64,000 nucleotides of DNA from Klenkia terrae (GTDB taxonomy: Bacteria; Actinomycetota; Actinomycetes; Mycobacteriales; Geodermatophilaceae): NCBI RefSeq assembly GCF_900491935.1, contig NZ_UEXK01000004.1:3487565-3551564 (forward strand), read 5' to 3'. Every line of letters begins with the position of its first letter. Positions within the stretch are counted from its first letter, which is position 1. The position numbers and the translations under genes were made by a program. Under the pieces are notes generated by a model. It saw only the letters and a list, made by a program, of their open reading frames with translations. It was not told where the DNA came from and ran no database searches. Shown here piece after piece: positions 33,486-41,666 of this stretch.

Positions 33486-33540
33486 CGCGCAGTCACCTCC
33501 CCGACTGCGCGCCGACCCTCCGTACCCCGGGGGGTTTTTT
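33485..33540 (+). terminator. cimA attenuator: pause hairpin plus intrinsic terminator
   Basis: A perfect 10-bp hairpin (33485-33494 with 33503-33512, 8-base loop) starts at the last base of the leader stop codon. A second stem, ACCCTCC with GGGGGGT (33515-33521 with 33529-33535), runs into six T. Layout and shared words (CTAGCGCG, CCTCCGT, GGGGTTTTTT) match the ilvB attenuator. Confidence 0.75.
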
Positions 33541-33576
33541 CGTGTCCGGACCCGCACACCCCCCGAGAGGCACGCC

Positions 33577-35181
33577 GTGACCGAGCAGCAGACCCCCGTC
33601 CGCCCCGTCGTCGAGGTCTTCGACACCACCCTGCGCGACGGTGCCCAGCGCGAGGGCATCACGTACTCGGTGGCCGACAAGCTCGCCGTCGCCCGGCTGC
33701 TCGACGACGTCGGGGTCGCCTACATCGAGGGCGGGTGGCCCGGGGCGCTGCCCAAGGACACCGAGTTCTTCGCCCGGGCCCGCACCGAGCTGCAGCTGCG
33801 GCACGCCGTGCTGGTCGCGTTCGGGGCCACCCGCAAGGCCGGGGTGGCGGTCGAGGACGACGCCCAGGTGCGGGCGCTGCTGGACTCCGGCGCCCCGGTG
33901 GTCTGCCTGGTCGCCAAGTCCGACCTGCGGCACGTCCGGGACGCCCTGCGCACCACGCCGGAGGAGAACCTGGCGATGGTGGCCGACACCGTCGCCTTCC
34001 TGGTCGGCCACGGCCGGCGGGTGTTCGTCGACTGCGAGCACTTCTTCGACGGGTACGCGTTCGACCCCGACCACGGGGTCGCCGTGCTGCGGGCTGCCTT
34101 CGCCGCCGGCGCCGAGGTCGGCGTCCTGTGCGACACCAACGGCGGGATGCTGCCCAGCGGCGTCGGCCGGGTGGTCGCCGACGTCCGGGCCCGGGTCGAG
34201 GGCCAGCTGGGCATCCACTGCCAGGACGACACCGGCTGCGCCGTCGCCAACAGCCTGGCCGCCGTCGAGGCCGGCGCCACCCAGGTCCAGGGGACGGCGA
34301 ACGGGTACGGCGAGCGGGCCGGCAACGCCGACACCTTCACCCTGATCGGCAACCTGGTCACCAAGATGGGGCTGCCGGTCGTCCCCGCGGAGTGCCTGCC
34401 CGAGCTGAGCCGGGTCAGCCACGCGATCGCCGAGCTCGCCAACCTCACCCCCGACGACCACCAGCCCTTCGTCGGGGCCTCGGCGTTCGCGCACAAGGCC
34501 GGCCTGCACGCCAGCGCCATCAAGGTCAGCCCGGAGCTCTACAACCACCTGGACCCGGTCGTGGTGGGCAACGACATGCGCATCCTGGTCACCGAGATGG
34601 CCGGCCGCGCCTCGGTCGAGCTGAAGGGCCGCGAGCTCGGCGTCGACCTGGCCGGGCAGGGGGACGCCGTCGGCCGGGTCGTCGCTGCCGTCAAGGAGCG
34701 GGAGGCCCGCGGCTGGTCCTACGAGGCCGCCGACGCCTCCTTCGAGCTGCTGCTGCGCGGCGAGCTGCCCGACGCCCCGGCGCGGCTGTTCGAGCTGGAG
34801 AGCTGGCGCACCACCGTCGAGCACCGCCCCGACGGCCAGGTGGTCAGCGAGGCGGTGGTGAAGGTGCTGCTGCCCGACGGCCTCGGCGGCACCGAGCGGG
34901 TGGTCACGGTCGGCGAGGGCAACGGGCCGGTCAACGCCTTGGACACCGCGCTGCGGTCGGCCCTGGTGGGCCGCTGGCCGCAGCTGGCCGACGTCGAGCT
35001 GGCCGACTACAAGGTCCGCATCCTGGGCTGGACCGGCGGCACCAGCGCGACCACCCGGGTGCTCGTGGACACCGCGGACAAGGCGGGGGAGTGGACCACC
35101 GTCGGGGTGCACGAGAACATCGTCGAGGCCTCCTGGCTGGCGATGGTCGACGCCCTCACCTACGCCGTCACGGTGCGCTGA
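33577..35181 (+). CDS. cimA: (R)-citramalate synthase
   Basis: A 534-residue enzyme of the LeuA/HMG-CoA lyase-like family that condenses pyruvate and acetyl-CoA to citramalate, the threonine-independent entry to isoleucine. The N-terminal TIM barrel shows FDTTLRDGAQREGITYS and the sequence IEGGWPGALPKDTEFF, the CimA-type form of the substrate loop (true LeuA differs there). HCQDDTGCAVANSLAAVEAGA carries the metal-binding region and ASAFAHKAGLHASA the conserved catalytic His. The C-terminal LeuA-type dimer domain (about 400-534) is the expected isoleucine-binding regulator. GTG follows GAGAGG. Function at substrate level rests on family motifs, with 2-isopropylmalate synthase the main alternative. 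Confidence 0.88.
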   Translation: MTEQQTPVRPVVEVFDTTLRDGAQREGITYSVADKLAVARLLDDVGVAYIEGGWPGALPKDTEFFARARTELQLRHAVLVAFGATRKAGVAVEDDAQVRALLDSGAPVVCLVAKSDLRHVRDALRTTPEENLAMVADTVAFLVGHGRRVFVDCEHFFDGYAFDPDHGVAVLRAAFAAGAEVGVLCDTNGGMLPSGVGRVVADVRARVEGQLGIHCQDDTGCAVANSLAAVEAGATQVQGTANGYGERAGNADTFTLIGNLVTKMGLPVVPAECLPELSRVSHAIAELANLTPDDHQPFVGASAFAHKAGLHASAIKVSPELYNHLDPVVVGNDMRILVTEMAGRASVELKGRELGVDLAGQGDAVGRVVAAVKEREARGWSYEAADASFELLLRGELPDAPARLFELESWRTTVEHRPDGQVVSEAVVKVLLPDGLGGTERVVTVGEGNGPVNALDTALRSALVGRWPQLADVELADYKVRILGWTGGTSATTRVLVDTADKAGEWTTVGVHENIVEASWLAMVDALTYAVTVR

Positions 35182-35182
35182 C

Positions 35183-35248
35183 AGAAGGACCCCGTCGCCC
35201 CCCACGACGCGCTCCGCGCGCCGCGGGTCCCTGCGACGGGGCCGTTCC
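35183..35248. repeat. Palindromic repeat, copy B; also a bidirectional terminator
   Basis: Arms AGAAGGACCCCGTCGC (35183-35198) and GCGACGGGGCCGTTCC (35233-35248) pair at 13 of 16 positions. It starts two bases after the cimA stop and ends just before the stop of the convergent VOC gene. See copy A at 25682-25746. Confidence 0.75.
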
Positions 35249-35249
35249 A

Positions 35250-35633
35250 TCACCTCACCGTGGAGGCCAGCAGGCAGAACTCGTTGCCCTCCGGGTCGGC
35301 GAGGACGTACCAGGTCATCTCCTCGGTGCGCGGTCCCTGGCCGACGTCGGCCCGGGTCGCGCCGAGGTCCAGCAGCCGCTGCAGCTCGGCGTCCTGGTCC
35401 CGGTCGGTGGCGTTGAGGTCCAGGTGCAGCCGCACCTTGCCCGGGGTGGGGTCGGGGGTGGGCAGGAAGTCCAGCCCCGGCACCGGGCCCTTCTCGGGCT
35501 GACCGGGCGGGCCGAGGCTGACCACGCCGTCCTCCTCGCCGGTCACCTCCCAGCCCAGGACGTCGGCCCAGAAGCGGGCCAGGCGGGCGGGGTCGACGGC
35601 GTCGACGGCGACGGAGGTGATGCGGGCTGCCAT
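35250..35633 (-). CDS. VOC (glyoxalase/bleomycin-resistance fold) family protein
   Basis: A 127-residue two-module beta-alpha-beta protein: ITSVAVDAVDPARLARFWADVLGWEV at the N-terminus and MTWYVLADPEGNEFCLL at the C-terminus, typical of the Glyoxalase_6-like subgroup in Actinobacteria. The pattern of possible metal ligands (His in KVRLHLDLN, Glu in NEFCLL) is partly kept. Function is unknown; members include dioxygenases, glyoxalase I and antibiotic binders. It starts at ATG and is divergent from the FAH gene, 54 bases between starts. Confidence 0.75.
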   Translation of the reverse strand: MAARITSVAVDAVDPARLARFWADVLGWEVTGEEDGVVSLGPPGQPEKGPVPGLDFLPTPDPTPGKVRLHLDLNATDRDQDAELQRLLDLGATRADVGQGPRTEEMTWYVLADPEGNEFCLLASTVR

Positions 35634-35675
35634 GCCCGCCGATCCTGGCCCGGCACGGGCCCGACCGCACGCCAG

Positions 35676-35681
35676 TAGCCT
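35676..35681 (+). promoter_or_regulatory. Leaderless-type -10 box (TAGCCT) for the FAH-family gene
   Basis: TAGCCT is followed by 6 bases and the GTG start at 35688. Confidence 0.5.
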
Positions 35682-35687
35682 CGACCC

Positions 35688-36491
35688 GTGCGCATCGTCC
35701 GTTACGCCTCACCCACCGGCATGTCCTTCGGCGTCCTCGACGGCGACGGCCAGGTCGCCCAGATCGAGGGCCACCCGTTCGGCCAGATCAGCTTCACCGG
35801 CCAGCGGCACGCCGCGGCCGACGTCCGGCTGCTCTCGCCGATCCTGCCCAGCAAGGTGGTGTGCGTCGGCAAGAACTACGCCGACCACGTCGCCGAGATG
35901 AAGACCGGTGATGCCCCGAAGGAGCCGCTGCTCTTCCTCAAGCCCTCCACCTCGGTGATCGGGCCCGGCGACGCCATCCGCATCCCGCCGGGCAGCACCA
36001 ACGTGCACCACGAGGCCGAGCTGGCCGTGGTCATCGGCGCCCGCGGCGCCCGGCACGTGACCGAGGAGCAGGCGGTGGCCAGCATCTTCGGCTACACGAT
36101 CGGCAACGACGTCACCGAGCGGGACATGCAGCGCGCGGACAACCAGTGGACCCGCGCCAAGGGCTTCGACTCGTTCTGCCCGATCGGGCCCTGGATCGAG
36201 ACCGACCTGGCCGGCATCGGCAAGGACCCGGCCGACCTGCAGGTCACCTGCACCGTGGACGGCGAGCTGCGCCAGGACGGCCGCACCAGCCAGCTGCTGT
36301 TCGGCATCCCCACCCTGATCTCCTACATCTCCCAGGTCATGACGCTGCTGCCCGGCGACGTGGTGCTCACCGGCACCCCGGCCGGGGTCGGCCCGCTGCG
36401 CGCCGGTGGCTCGGTCACCTGCGCGATCGAGGGCCTGGGCGAGCTGACCAACAGCGTCACCGGCGCCGACACCGCCTCCACCGCCTCGTGA
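35688..36491 (+). CDS. Fumarylacetoacetate hydrolase (FAH) family protein
   Basis: A 267-residue metalloenzyme fold. [15 protein letters not shown] (about 55-69), [27 protein letters not shown] with the metal-binding Glu residues and [10 protein letters not shown], plus [13 protein letters not shown] near the end, are the standard FAH signatures. Family members act on 2-oxoacid-type substrates (acylpyruvase, oxaloacetate decarboxylase, hydratase-isomerase); the exact reaction is not readable. It overlaps gltX by GTGA, an order I also recall from mycobacteria, so transcription starting at its TAGCCT box should include gltX. Confidence 0.88.
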   Translation: MRIVRYASPTGMSFGVLDGDGQVAQIEGHPFGQISFTGQRHAAADVRLLSPILPSKVVCVGKNYADHVAEMKTGDAPKEPLLFLKPSTSVIGPGDAIRIPPGSTNVHHEAELAVVIGARGARHVTEEQAVASIFGYTIGNDVTERDMQRADNQWTRAKGFDSFCPIGPWIETDLAGIGKDPADLQVTCTVDGELRQDGRTSQLLFGIPTLISYISQVMTLLPGDVVLTGTPAGVGPLRAGGSVTCAIEGLGELTNSVTGADTASTAS

Positions 36492-37990
36492 CGGCCCCCG
36501 GCAGCAGCTCAGGGACGACGCCGGTCCGGACCCGGTTCTGCCCCTCGCCGACCGGCACGGTGCACGTCGGCGTCATGCGGGCCGCGCTGTTCAACTGGGC
36601 CTACGCCAAGCACACCGGCGGGCAGTTCGTCTTCCGCATCGAGGACACCGACGCCGCGCGCAACACCGAGGAGTCCTACCGCCACCTGCTCGACAGCCTG
36701 CGCTGGCTGGGCCTGGAGTGGGACGAGGGCCCCGAGGTCGGCGGCCCGCACGGGCCCTACCGGCAGTCCGAGCGCGGCGAGATCTACGCCGACGTGCTGG
36801 GCAAGCTGGTCGACGCCGGGCACGCCTACGAGTCCTTCTCCACCCCCGAGGAGGTCGCCGCCCGCCGGGTCGCCGCCGGGCAGGACCCCAAGCAGGGCTA
36901 CGACGGCGCCGACCGGGAGACCACCGACGCGCAGAAGGCGGCCTTCCGGGCCGAGGGCCGGTCCCCGGTGCTGCGGCTGCGGATGCCCGACACCGACCTG
37001 TCCTGGCACGACCTGGTCCGCGGCGAGGTCACCTTCGCCGCCGGCGCCGTGCCGGACTTCGTCCTCGCCCGGGCCGGTGGGCAGCCGCTGTACCCGCTGG
37101 TCAACCCGGTGGACGACGCCCTGATGGGCATCACCGACGTGCTGCGCGGGGAGGACCTGCTCTCCTCCACCCCGCGCCAGCTGGCGCTGTACACCGCGCT
37201 CACCGACATCGGCGTCGCCTCCGGTACCCCGCGCTTCGGGCACCTGCCGCTGGTCATGGGGGAGGGCAACAAGAAGCTCTCCAAGCGCGACCCCACGTCG
37301 AACCTGGACCTGTACCGCGAGCGCGGCTTCTTGCCCGAGGGCCTGGTCAACTACCTGGCGCTGCTGGGCTGGGCCATCGCCGAGGACCGCGACGTGTTCT
37401 CGCCGGCCGAGCTGGTCGAGGCCTTCGAGGTCACCCGGGTCAGCCCCAACGCGGCCCGCTTCGACCTGAAGAAGGCCGAGGCGATCAACGCCACCCACCT
37501 GCGGGCCCTGCCGGTCGAGGAGTTCGTCACCCGGGTCACGCCGTACCTGGCCGGTGCCGGGCTGGTCGAGGCCACGCCGACCGCCGAGCAGCAGCGGGTG
37601 CTGGACGCGATCGCCCCGCTGGCCCAGGAGCGGATGGTCGTGCTGAGCGAGGCGGTGGGCCTGCTGGGCTTCCTGTTCGTGGACCAGGTCGTGCTCGACG
37701 AGGCCGCCGTGGCCAAGCAGCTGACCGGCCCGGACGCCGTCGAGGTGCTGGACGCCGCCACGGCCGCGCTGACGGCGCTGCCGGCGTGGACGACGCCGGA
37801 CCTGGAGGCCGCCCTGAAGCAGGCGCTGGTCGAGGAGCTGGGCCGCAAGCCCCGGCAGGCCTTCGGCCCGGTGCGGGTGGCGATCAGCGGCCGCACGGTC
37901 AGCCCGCCGCTGTACGAGTCGATGGAGCTGCTGGGCCGCGAGGTCACCCTGGCCCGCCTGGCGGCGGCCCGGGAGGTCGCGACCGCGTGA
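36488..37990 (+). CDS. gltX: Glutamyl-tRNA synthetase
   Basis: A 500-residue class I synthetase. The HIGH-type motif is [10 protein letters not shown] (about 19-28) and the KMSKS-type motif KKLSKRD (about 258-264). The C-terminal anticodon-binding cage follows. Because gatCAB is present at 10.3-13.8 kb, this is probably the non-discriminating form that charges both tRNA-Glu and tRNA-Gln, and both tRNAs are encoded 1.2 kb downstream. It overlaps the FAH gene (GTGA) and the protease gene (GTGA). Confidence 0.96.
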   Translation: MTAPGSSSGTTPVRTRFCPSPTGTVHVGVMRAALFNWAYAKHTGGQFVFRIEDTDAARNTEESYRHLLDSLRWLGLEWDEGPEVGGPHGPYRQSERGEIYADVLGKLVDAGHAYESFSTPEEVAARRVAAGQDPKQGYDGADRETTDAQKAAFRAEGRSPVLRLRMPDTDLSWHDLVRGEVTFAAGAVPDFVLARAGGQPLYPLVNPVDDALMGITDVLRGEDLLSSTPRQLALYTALTDIGVASGTPRFGHLPLVMGEGNKKLSKRDPTSNLDLYRERGFLPEGLVNYLALLGWAIAEDRDVFSPAELVEAFEVTRVSPNAARFDLKKAEAINATHLRALPVEEFVTRVTPYLAGAGLVEATPTAEQQRVLDAIAPLAQERMVVLSEAVGLLGFLFVDQVVLDEAAVAKQLTGPDAVEVLDAATAALTALPAWTTPDLEAALKQALVEELGRKPRQAFGPVRVAISGRTVSPPLYESMELLGREVTLARLAAAREVATA

Positions 37991-39153
37991 CCGAGCAGGG
38001 GTGGTCCTACGTCGGCCCGCCGGCCACCCGGCCGTGGGGCGCGGCCGAGCAGGTGCCGCGGTCCTGGGTGCAGGCCCCCCCGCCCGCCGTCCCGCCCGCG
38101 CCGGTGCGGGCCGGGCGGCCGGTCACCCCGCCGGGGGCGCCGCCGTTCGACGTCCCGCGGCCCTACGCGTGGTTGATGCGCACCCGGGACTGGGCCTGGT
38201 GGCGGCCGCTGCTGGGCCTGCTGATGTTCGGCGTGCTCTACGCGGTGGCGTCGGTGCTCGTCGTCCTGGCGGTCCTGCTGACCGGCCTGGTGCCGGTGGC
38301 CGACCTGCTCGAGCTCACCGACCCGGGTGTGCTGCTGCTGACCAACCTGTCGCTGATCGTGGCCATCCCGATCGTGTGGGCGGCCTGGGCGGTCGCCCAC
38401 GGGCTCGGGCGTGGCTGGTCCTCGTCGGTCACCGGGAAGCTGCGCTGGCGGCTGCTGGTGCCGCTGACGTGGCGGGCGGTGGCCACGCTCGGCGTGGGCG
38501 TCGTGGTCACCATCGGCATCTCGCTGCTCGAGCCCGGGACGACGGTGACCGGTCCGGTACCGGGCTACGTCTGGTTGCTGGTCGTCGTCCTGCTCACCAC
38601 CCCGCTGCAGTCCGCGGCCGAGGAGTACGTCTTCCGCGGGTACCTGAGCCAGCTGGTGGCGGCCTGGTTCCGCACCGAGCGCACCGGCGCGGTGGTGGCC
38701 GCCGTCCTCACCGCGGCGCTGTTCTCGGCCGCCCACGCCCCGCCGGATGTGCTGACCTTCCTGGACCGCTTCGTGTTCGGGCTGGCCGCCTCGTGGGTGA
38801 CCCGGCTGACCGGCGGGCTGGAGGCGGCCATCGTGCTGCACGCGGTGAACAACGTGGCGGTCTTCGTCCTGTCCGGCGCGGTGGGCGGCGGGGTCTCGAC
38901 GCAGTCGCCGCCGGCCGGGGTGTTCCTGCTGGTGGTCCTGCTGGACACGGTCGCCATGGGGGCCTACGTGGCCCTGGTGGGCGCCGCGCGCCGCACGCTG
39001 GCGCCGGAGCTGCTCAGCCCCGCTGTCGACCTGCGCCGGGCGCCGGTGGCCTGGGCGCCCACCTGGGTGCCGGCGCCGCCGCTGCCCGCGCCGGTCCCCG
39101 CCGACGGCGGCCCCGAACCCGACGCGCGGTGGTCCCGGCAGGGGGGTGCGTGA
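37987..39153 (+). CDS. CPBP-family intramembrane metalloprotease (CAAX-type)
   Basis: A 388-residue membrane protein. Residues 1-60 are Pro-rich and cytoplasmic; about eight helices follow and a Pro-rich tail ends it. The three family motifs are present: EEYVFRGYL (EExxxR), FSAAHAPPD (FxxxH) and LHAVNN (HxxxN), the di-Glu and His residues that bind the catalytic zinc in Rce1-like proteases. Roles in bacteria include maturation or immunity to peptides; no peptide gene is visible next to it. Coupled to gltX by GTGA. Confidence 0.88.
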   Translation: MTEQGWSYVGPPATRPWGAAEQVPRSWVQAPPPAVPPAPVRAGRPVTPPGAPPFDVPRPYAWLMRTRDWAWWRPLLGLLMFGVLYAVASVLVVLAVLLTGLVPVADLLELTDPGVLLLTNLSLIVAIPIVWAAWAVAHGLGRGWSSSVTGKLRWRLLVPLTWRAVATLGVGVVVTIGISLLEPGTTVTGPVPGYVWLLVVVLLTTPLQSAAEEYVFRGYLSQLVAAWFRTERTGAVVAAVLTAALFSAAHAPPDVLTFLDRFVFGLAASWVTRLTGGLEAAIVLHAVNNVAVFVLSGAVGGGVSTQSPPAGVFLLVVLLDTVAMGAYVALVGAARRTLAPELLSPAVDLRRAPVAWAPTWVPAPPLPAPVPADGGPEPDARWSRQGGA

Positions 39154-39172
39154 GGCGCGCGGACCCATCGGG

Positions 39173-39178
39173 TAGTGT
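39173..39178 (+). promoter_or_regulatory. Probable -10 box (TAGTGT) for the tRNA genes
   Basis: TAGTGT lies 40 bases before tRNA-Gln, in the short gap after the protease gene. Confidence 0.35.
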
Positions 39179-39218
39179 CTTCGACGGCGCCGCAAGGCCC
39201 GCACAACAGCACAGCCCA

Positions 39219-39290
39219 TGGGGTATGGGGTAATTGGCAGCCCGACGGTTTCTGGTTCCGTTAGTCTAGGTTCGAGTCCTGGTACCCCAG
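39219..39290 (+). tRNA. tRNA-Gln (anticodon CTG)
   Basis: 72 bases. The acceptor arms TGGGGTA and TACCCCA pair fully, with G as discriminator; the T arm has GGTTCGAGTCC. The anticodon loop TTCTGGT gives CTG (34-36), with a T-T mismatch at the base of the loop as in other bacterial tRNA-Gln. CCA is not encoded. Its amino acid is probably made on the tRNA by GatCAB. Confidence 0.93.
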
Positions 39291-39334
39291 CGAGGAACGC
39301 TCCATCTCCTCTGTACGATCAGCACTGCAGTTCT

Positions 39335-39407
39335 GGCCCCGTCGTCTAGCGGCCCAGGACGCCGCCCTCTCACGGCGGTAGCGAGGGTTCGAATCCCTTC
39401 GGGGCTA
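39335..39407 (+). tRNA. tRNA-Glu (anticodon CTC)
   Basis: 73 bases. Acceptor arms GGCCCCG and CGGGGCT (first pair G-U), discriminator A; anticodon stem CCGCC/GGCGG with loop CTCTCA-type giving CTC; T arm GGTTCGAATCC. It follows tRNA-Gln by 44 bases and is probably co-transcribed with it. Confidence 0.93.
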
Positions 39408-39412
39408 CACCT

Positions 39413-39448
39413 CGAGAGCCCCCGACCCACCCGGGTCGGGGGCTCTCG
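39413..39448 (+). terminator. Hairpin terminator after the tRNA pair
   Basis: Perfect 16-bp stem (39413-39428 with 39433-39448), 4-base loop. Confidence 0.8.
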
Positions 39449-39485
39449 GCATTCCTGGGCCCACCTGTGCAACAGGGTGCAACCG

Positions 39486-39515
39486 TTGACGGGCGGCCCG
39501 GCGGTGGTCTGTGAT
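39486..39515 (+). promoter_or_regulatory. Probable sigma-A promoter of the LLM oxidoreductase gene
   Basis: TTGACG (39486-39491), 18 bases, TGTGAT (39510-39515); start of transcription would be about 25 bases before the ATG. Confidence 0.5.
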
Positions 39516-39547
39516 CGAGGTCTCAACCCCTCAGCGCGGAGGACCAC

Positions 39548-40726
39548 ATGAGCAGGCTCCGGTTCGGCATCTTCCTGGCCCCGTTCCACCCGGCGGGGGA
39601 GAACCCCACGACGGCCATCCAGCGCGACCTCGAGCTGGTCGCCCACCTGGACCGGCTGGACTACGACGAGGCCTGGATCGGCGAGCACCACTCGGCCGGC
39701 AGCGAGATCATCGCCTCGCCGGAGATCTTCATCGCCGCGGCCGCCGAGCGCACGAAGCGCATCAAGCTGGGCACCGGGGTGACCTCGATCAGCTACCACA
39801 ACCCGCTGTGGGTGGCCGAGCGGATGGTCATGCTGGATCACCTGACCCGCGGCCGGGTGATGCTGGGCTGCGGTCCGGGCTCCTTGCCGACGGACTCGAT
39901 GATGCTGGGGCTCAACCCCACCGACACCCGCGAGCTGCTGGCCGAGAACCTCGACATCATCATGCGGCTGCTGCACGGCGAGACGGTCACCGCGACGACC
40001 CGCACGCACACCCTGGTCGACGCCCGGCTGCACCTGCGGCCCTACAGCGACCCGTTGTTCGACGTGGCCGTCGCCGCGGTCGCCTCGCCGACCGGTCCCC
40101 GGCAGGCCGGCACGCACGGCATCGGGCTGCTGTCGATCGGCGCGACGCTGTCGCCGGACGGCTTCGACGCCCTCGCCCACCACTGGTCGGTCGTCGAGGA
40201 GCGGGCGGAGGCGAACGGGCAGACCGTGTCCCGCGCGGACTGGCGGCTGGTCGGGCTCATGCACATCGCGGAGACCCGCGAGCAGGCCTACGCCGACGTG
40301 CAGTTCGGGATCGAGAGCTGGTTCCGGTACTTCCAGAAGACCGCGGCCTTCCCGCAGATGGCGGTCGAGGGCGGCGACGTCAAGGAGATGATCGACTTCA
40401 TCAACGACGCCGGCATCGGCGCGATCGGCACCGTCGAGGACGCCCGCAAGCAGGTGCAGAAGCTGTGGGACCAGTCCGGCGGGTTCGGCGCCATGCTGCT
40501 GCTGGCCCACGAGTGGGCCAACCCCGAGGCCACCCGGCGGTCCTACGAGCTCATCGCCCAGCACGTCTTCCCGCACTTCCAGGGCGGACAGACCACGCAC
40601 GCCGAGGCCACCCTGGGGGCCAAGGATCGGGCCAGCGGCAAGCGGGAGGACTACGCCGCCCAGCAGATGCAGGCGGTCGCCACGATGACCGAGCGCTACG
40701 CCGCCGAGGTGGCCGCCAAGGGCTGA
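39548..40726 (+). CDS. LLM-class (luciferase-like) flavin-dependent monooxygenase
   Basis: A 392-residue TIM-barrel flavoenzyme. RFGIFLAPFHPAGENP, DEAWIGEHHSAG, RIKLGTGVTSISYHNPLWVAERMVMLDHLTRGR and MLGCGPGSLPTDS are typical of the alkanal/limonene monooxygenase branch that uses FMNH2 from a separate reductase. Substrate is unknown; limonene-monooxygenase-like is the nearest I can recognise. An F420-using member of the same fold is less likely from these motifs. GGAGG is seven bases before the ATG. A hairpin separates it from the SDR gene. Confidence 0.82.
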   Translation: MSRLRFGIFLAPFHPAGENPTTAIQRDLELVAHLDRLDYDEAWIGEHHSAGSEIIASPEIFIAAAAERTKRIKLGTGVTSISYHNPLWVAERMVMLDHLTRGRVMLGCGPGSLPTDSMMLGLNPTDTRELLAENLDIIMRLLHGETVTATTRTHTLVDARLHLRPYSDPLFDVAVAAVASPTGPRQAGTHGIGLLSIGATLSPDGFDALAHHWSVVEERAEANGQTVSRADWRLVGLMHIAETREQAYADVQFGIESWFRYFQKTAAFPQMAVEGGDVKEMIDFINDAGIGAIGTVEDARKQVQKLWDQSGGFGAMLLLAHEWANPEATRRSYELIAQHVFPHFQGGQTTHAEATLGAKDRASGKREDYAAQQMQAVATMTERYAAEVAAKG

Positions 40727-40754
40727 GTGCCCGGTCACGCCCTGGGTTGAGCCT

Positions 40755-40789
40755 GGTGCGTCCGGGGGACAGGAGCCCCCGGACGCACC
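40755..40789 (+). terminator. Hairpin between the LLM and SDR genes
   Basis: Perfect 14-bp stem (40755-40768 with 40776-40789), 7-base loop. It may only partly stop transcription, since the SDR gene follows on the same strand with no clear promoter. Confidence 0.65.
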
Positions 40790-40818
40790 CAGCGAGGGTG
40801 CCCACGACAGGAGCACCC

Positions 40819-41610
40819 ATGGACCTCGGCATCAGCGGACGCACGGCACTGGTCACCGGCGCCGACTCCGGCATCGGGCTGGAGACCGCGCGGCTGCTGC
40901 TCGCGGAGGGCGTGCGGGTGGTGATCACCGACGTGGACCAGGCGGCGCTGGACGAGGCCGCTGCCGGGCTGGACGGCGACGTCACCGCGGTGGCCGCCGA
41001 CCTCACCGACCCCGAGGACGTCGCCCGGCTGAAGGCCGCCGTCACCGAGGCCGTCGGGGACCCGGCGATCCTGGTCAACGCCGCGGGCATCACCGGTGCG
41101 CAGGGCCTCTTCCACGAGATCGACGAGGAGGGCTGGCGGTCCACCCTGGAGATCGACTTCTTCTCGGTGGTCCGCGTCGTCCGGGCCTTCGTCGACGGCA
41201 TGCGCTCGGCCGGCTGGGGCCGGATCGTGCTGCTGGCCAGCGAGGACGCCGTCCAGCCCTACGTCGACGAGCTGCCTTACTGCGCCGCCAAGGCCGCCGT
41301 GCTCAGCCTGACCAAGGGCCTGTCCAAGAGCTACGGCTCCGAGGGCGTGCTGGTCAACGCCGTGTCCCCGGCCTTCATCGCCTCGCCGATGACCGACGCG
41401 ATGATGACCAAGCGGGCCGACGAGAACGGGACCTCGTTCGACGAGGCGGTCGAGTCGTTCCTCGCCGACGAGCGGCCGGGCATGGAGCTGGGCCGCCGCG
41501 GCCAGGTCGAGGAGGTCGCCTCGGTGATCGCGTTCCTGTGCTCCGAGCGGGCCAGCTTCGTCAACGGCAGCAACTACCGCGTCGACGCCGGTTCGGTCGC
41601 CACGATCTGA
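40819..41610 (+). CDS. Short-chain dehydrogenase/reductase (SDR)
   Basis: A 263-residue NAD(P)-dependent oxidoreductase. Cofactor loop TGADSGIG (about 14-21), NAAG after strand 4, the catalytic Ser in LLASEDAV (about 141) and YCAAK (about 155-159) are all in place. Asp at the end of the second strand (ITDVD) favours NAD+. The pairing with a flavin monooxygenase hints at a two-step alcohol/ketone pathway, but the hairpin between them weakens the operon case. AGGAG precedes the ATG. Confidence 0.85.
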   Translation: MDLGISGRTALVTGADSGIGLETARLLLAEGVRVVITDVDQAALDEAAAGLDGDVTAVAADLTDPEDVARLKAAVTEAVGDPAILVNAAGITGAQGLFHEIDEEGWRSTLEIDFFSVVRVVRAFVDGMRSAGWGRIVLLASEDAVQPYVDELPYCAAKAAVLSLTKGLSKSYGSEGVLVNAVSPAFIASPMTDAMMTKRADENGTSFDEAVESFLADERPGMELGRRGQVEEVASVIAFLCSERASFVNGSNYRVDAGSVATI

Positions 41611-41617
41611 GGACGTC

Positions 41618-41649
41618 CCGGCCCGGTCGTCGCTGTGCGGCCGGGCCGG
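41618..41649 (+). terminator. Hairpin after the SDR gene
   Basis: 9-bp perfect stem CCGGCCCGG/CCGGGCCGG (41618-41626 with 41641-41649), ending three bases before the galT -10 box. Confidence 0.6.
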
Positions 41650-41652
41650 TGT

Positions 41653-41658
41653 TAGCGT
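41653..41658 (+). promoter_or_regulatory. Leaderless-type -10 box (TAGCGT) for galT
   Basis: TAGCGT is followed by 8 bases and the GTG start at 41667. Confidence 0.5.
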
Positions 41659-41666
41659 TCACAATC

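Noticed and set aside
32709..33680. Minus-strand frames over leuB and the cimA leader
   Set aside because: They run through the leuB terminator and the attenuator and have no domain.
39219..40726. tRNA-Gln/tRNA-Glu as attachment sites for an inserted element carrying the LLM and SDR genes
   Set aside because: No integrase, and no direct repeat of the tRNA 3' ends downstream.
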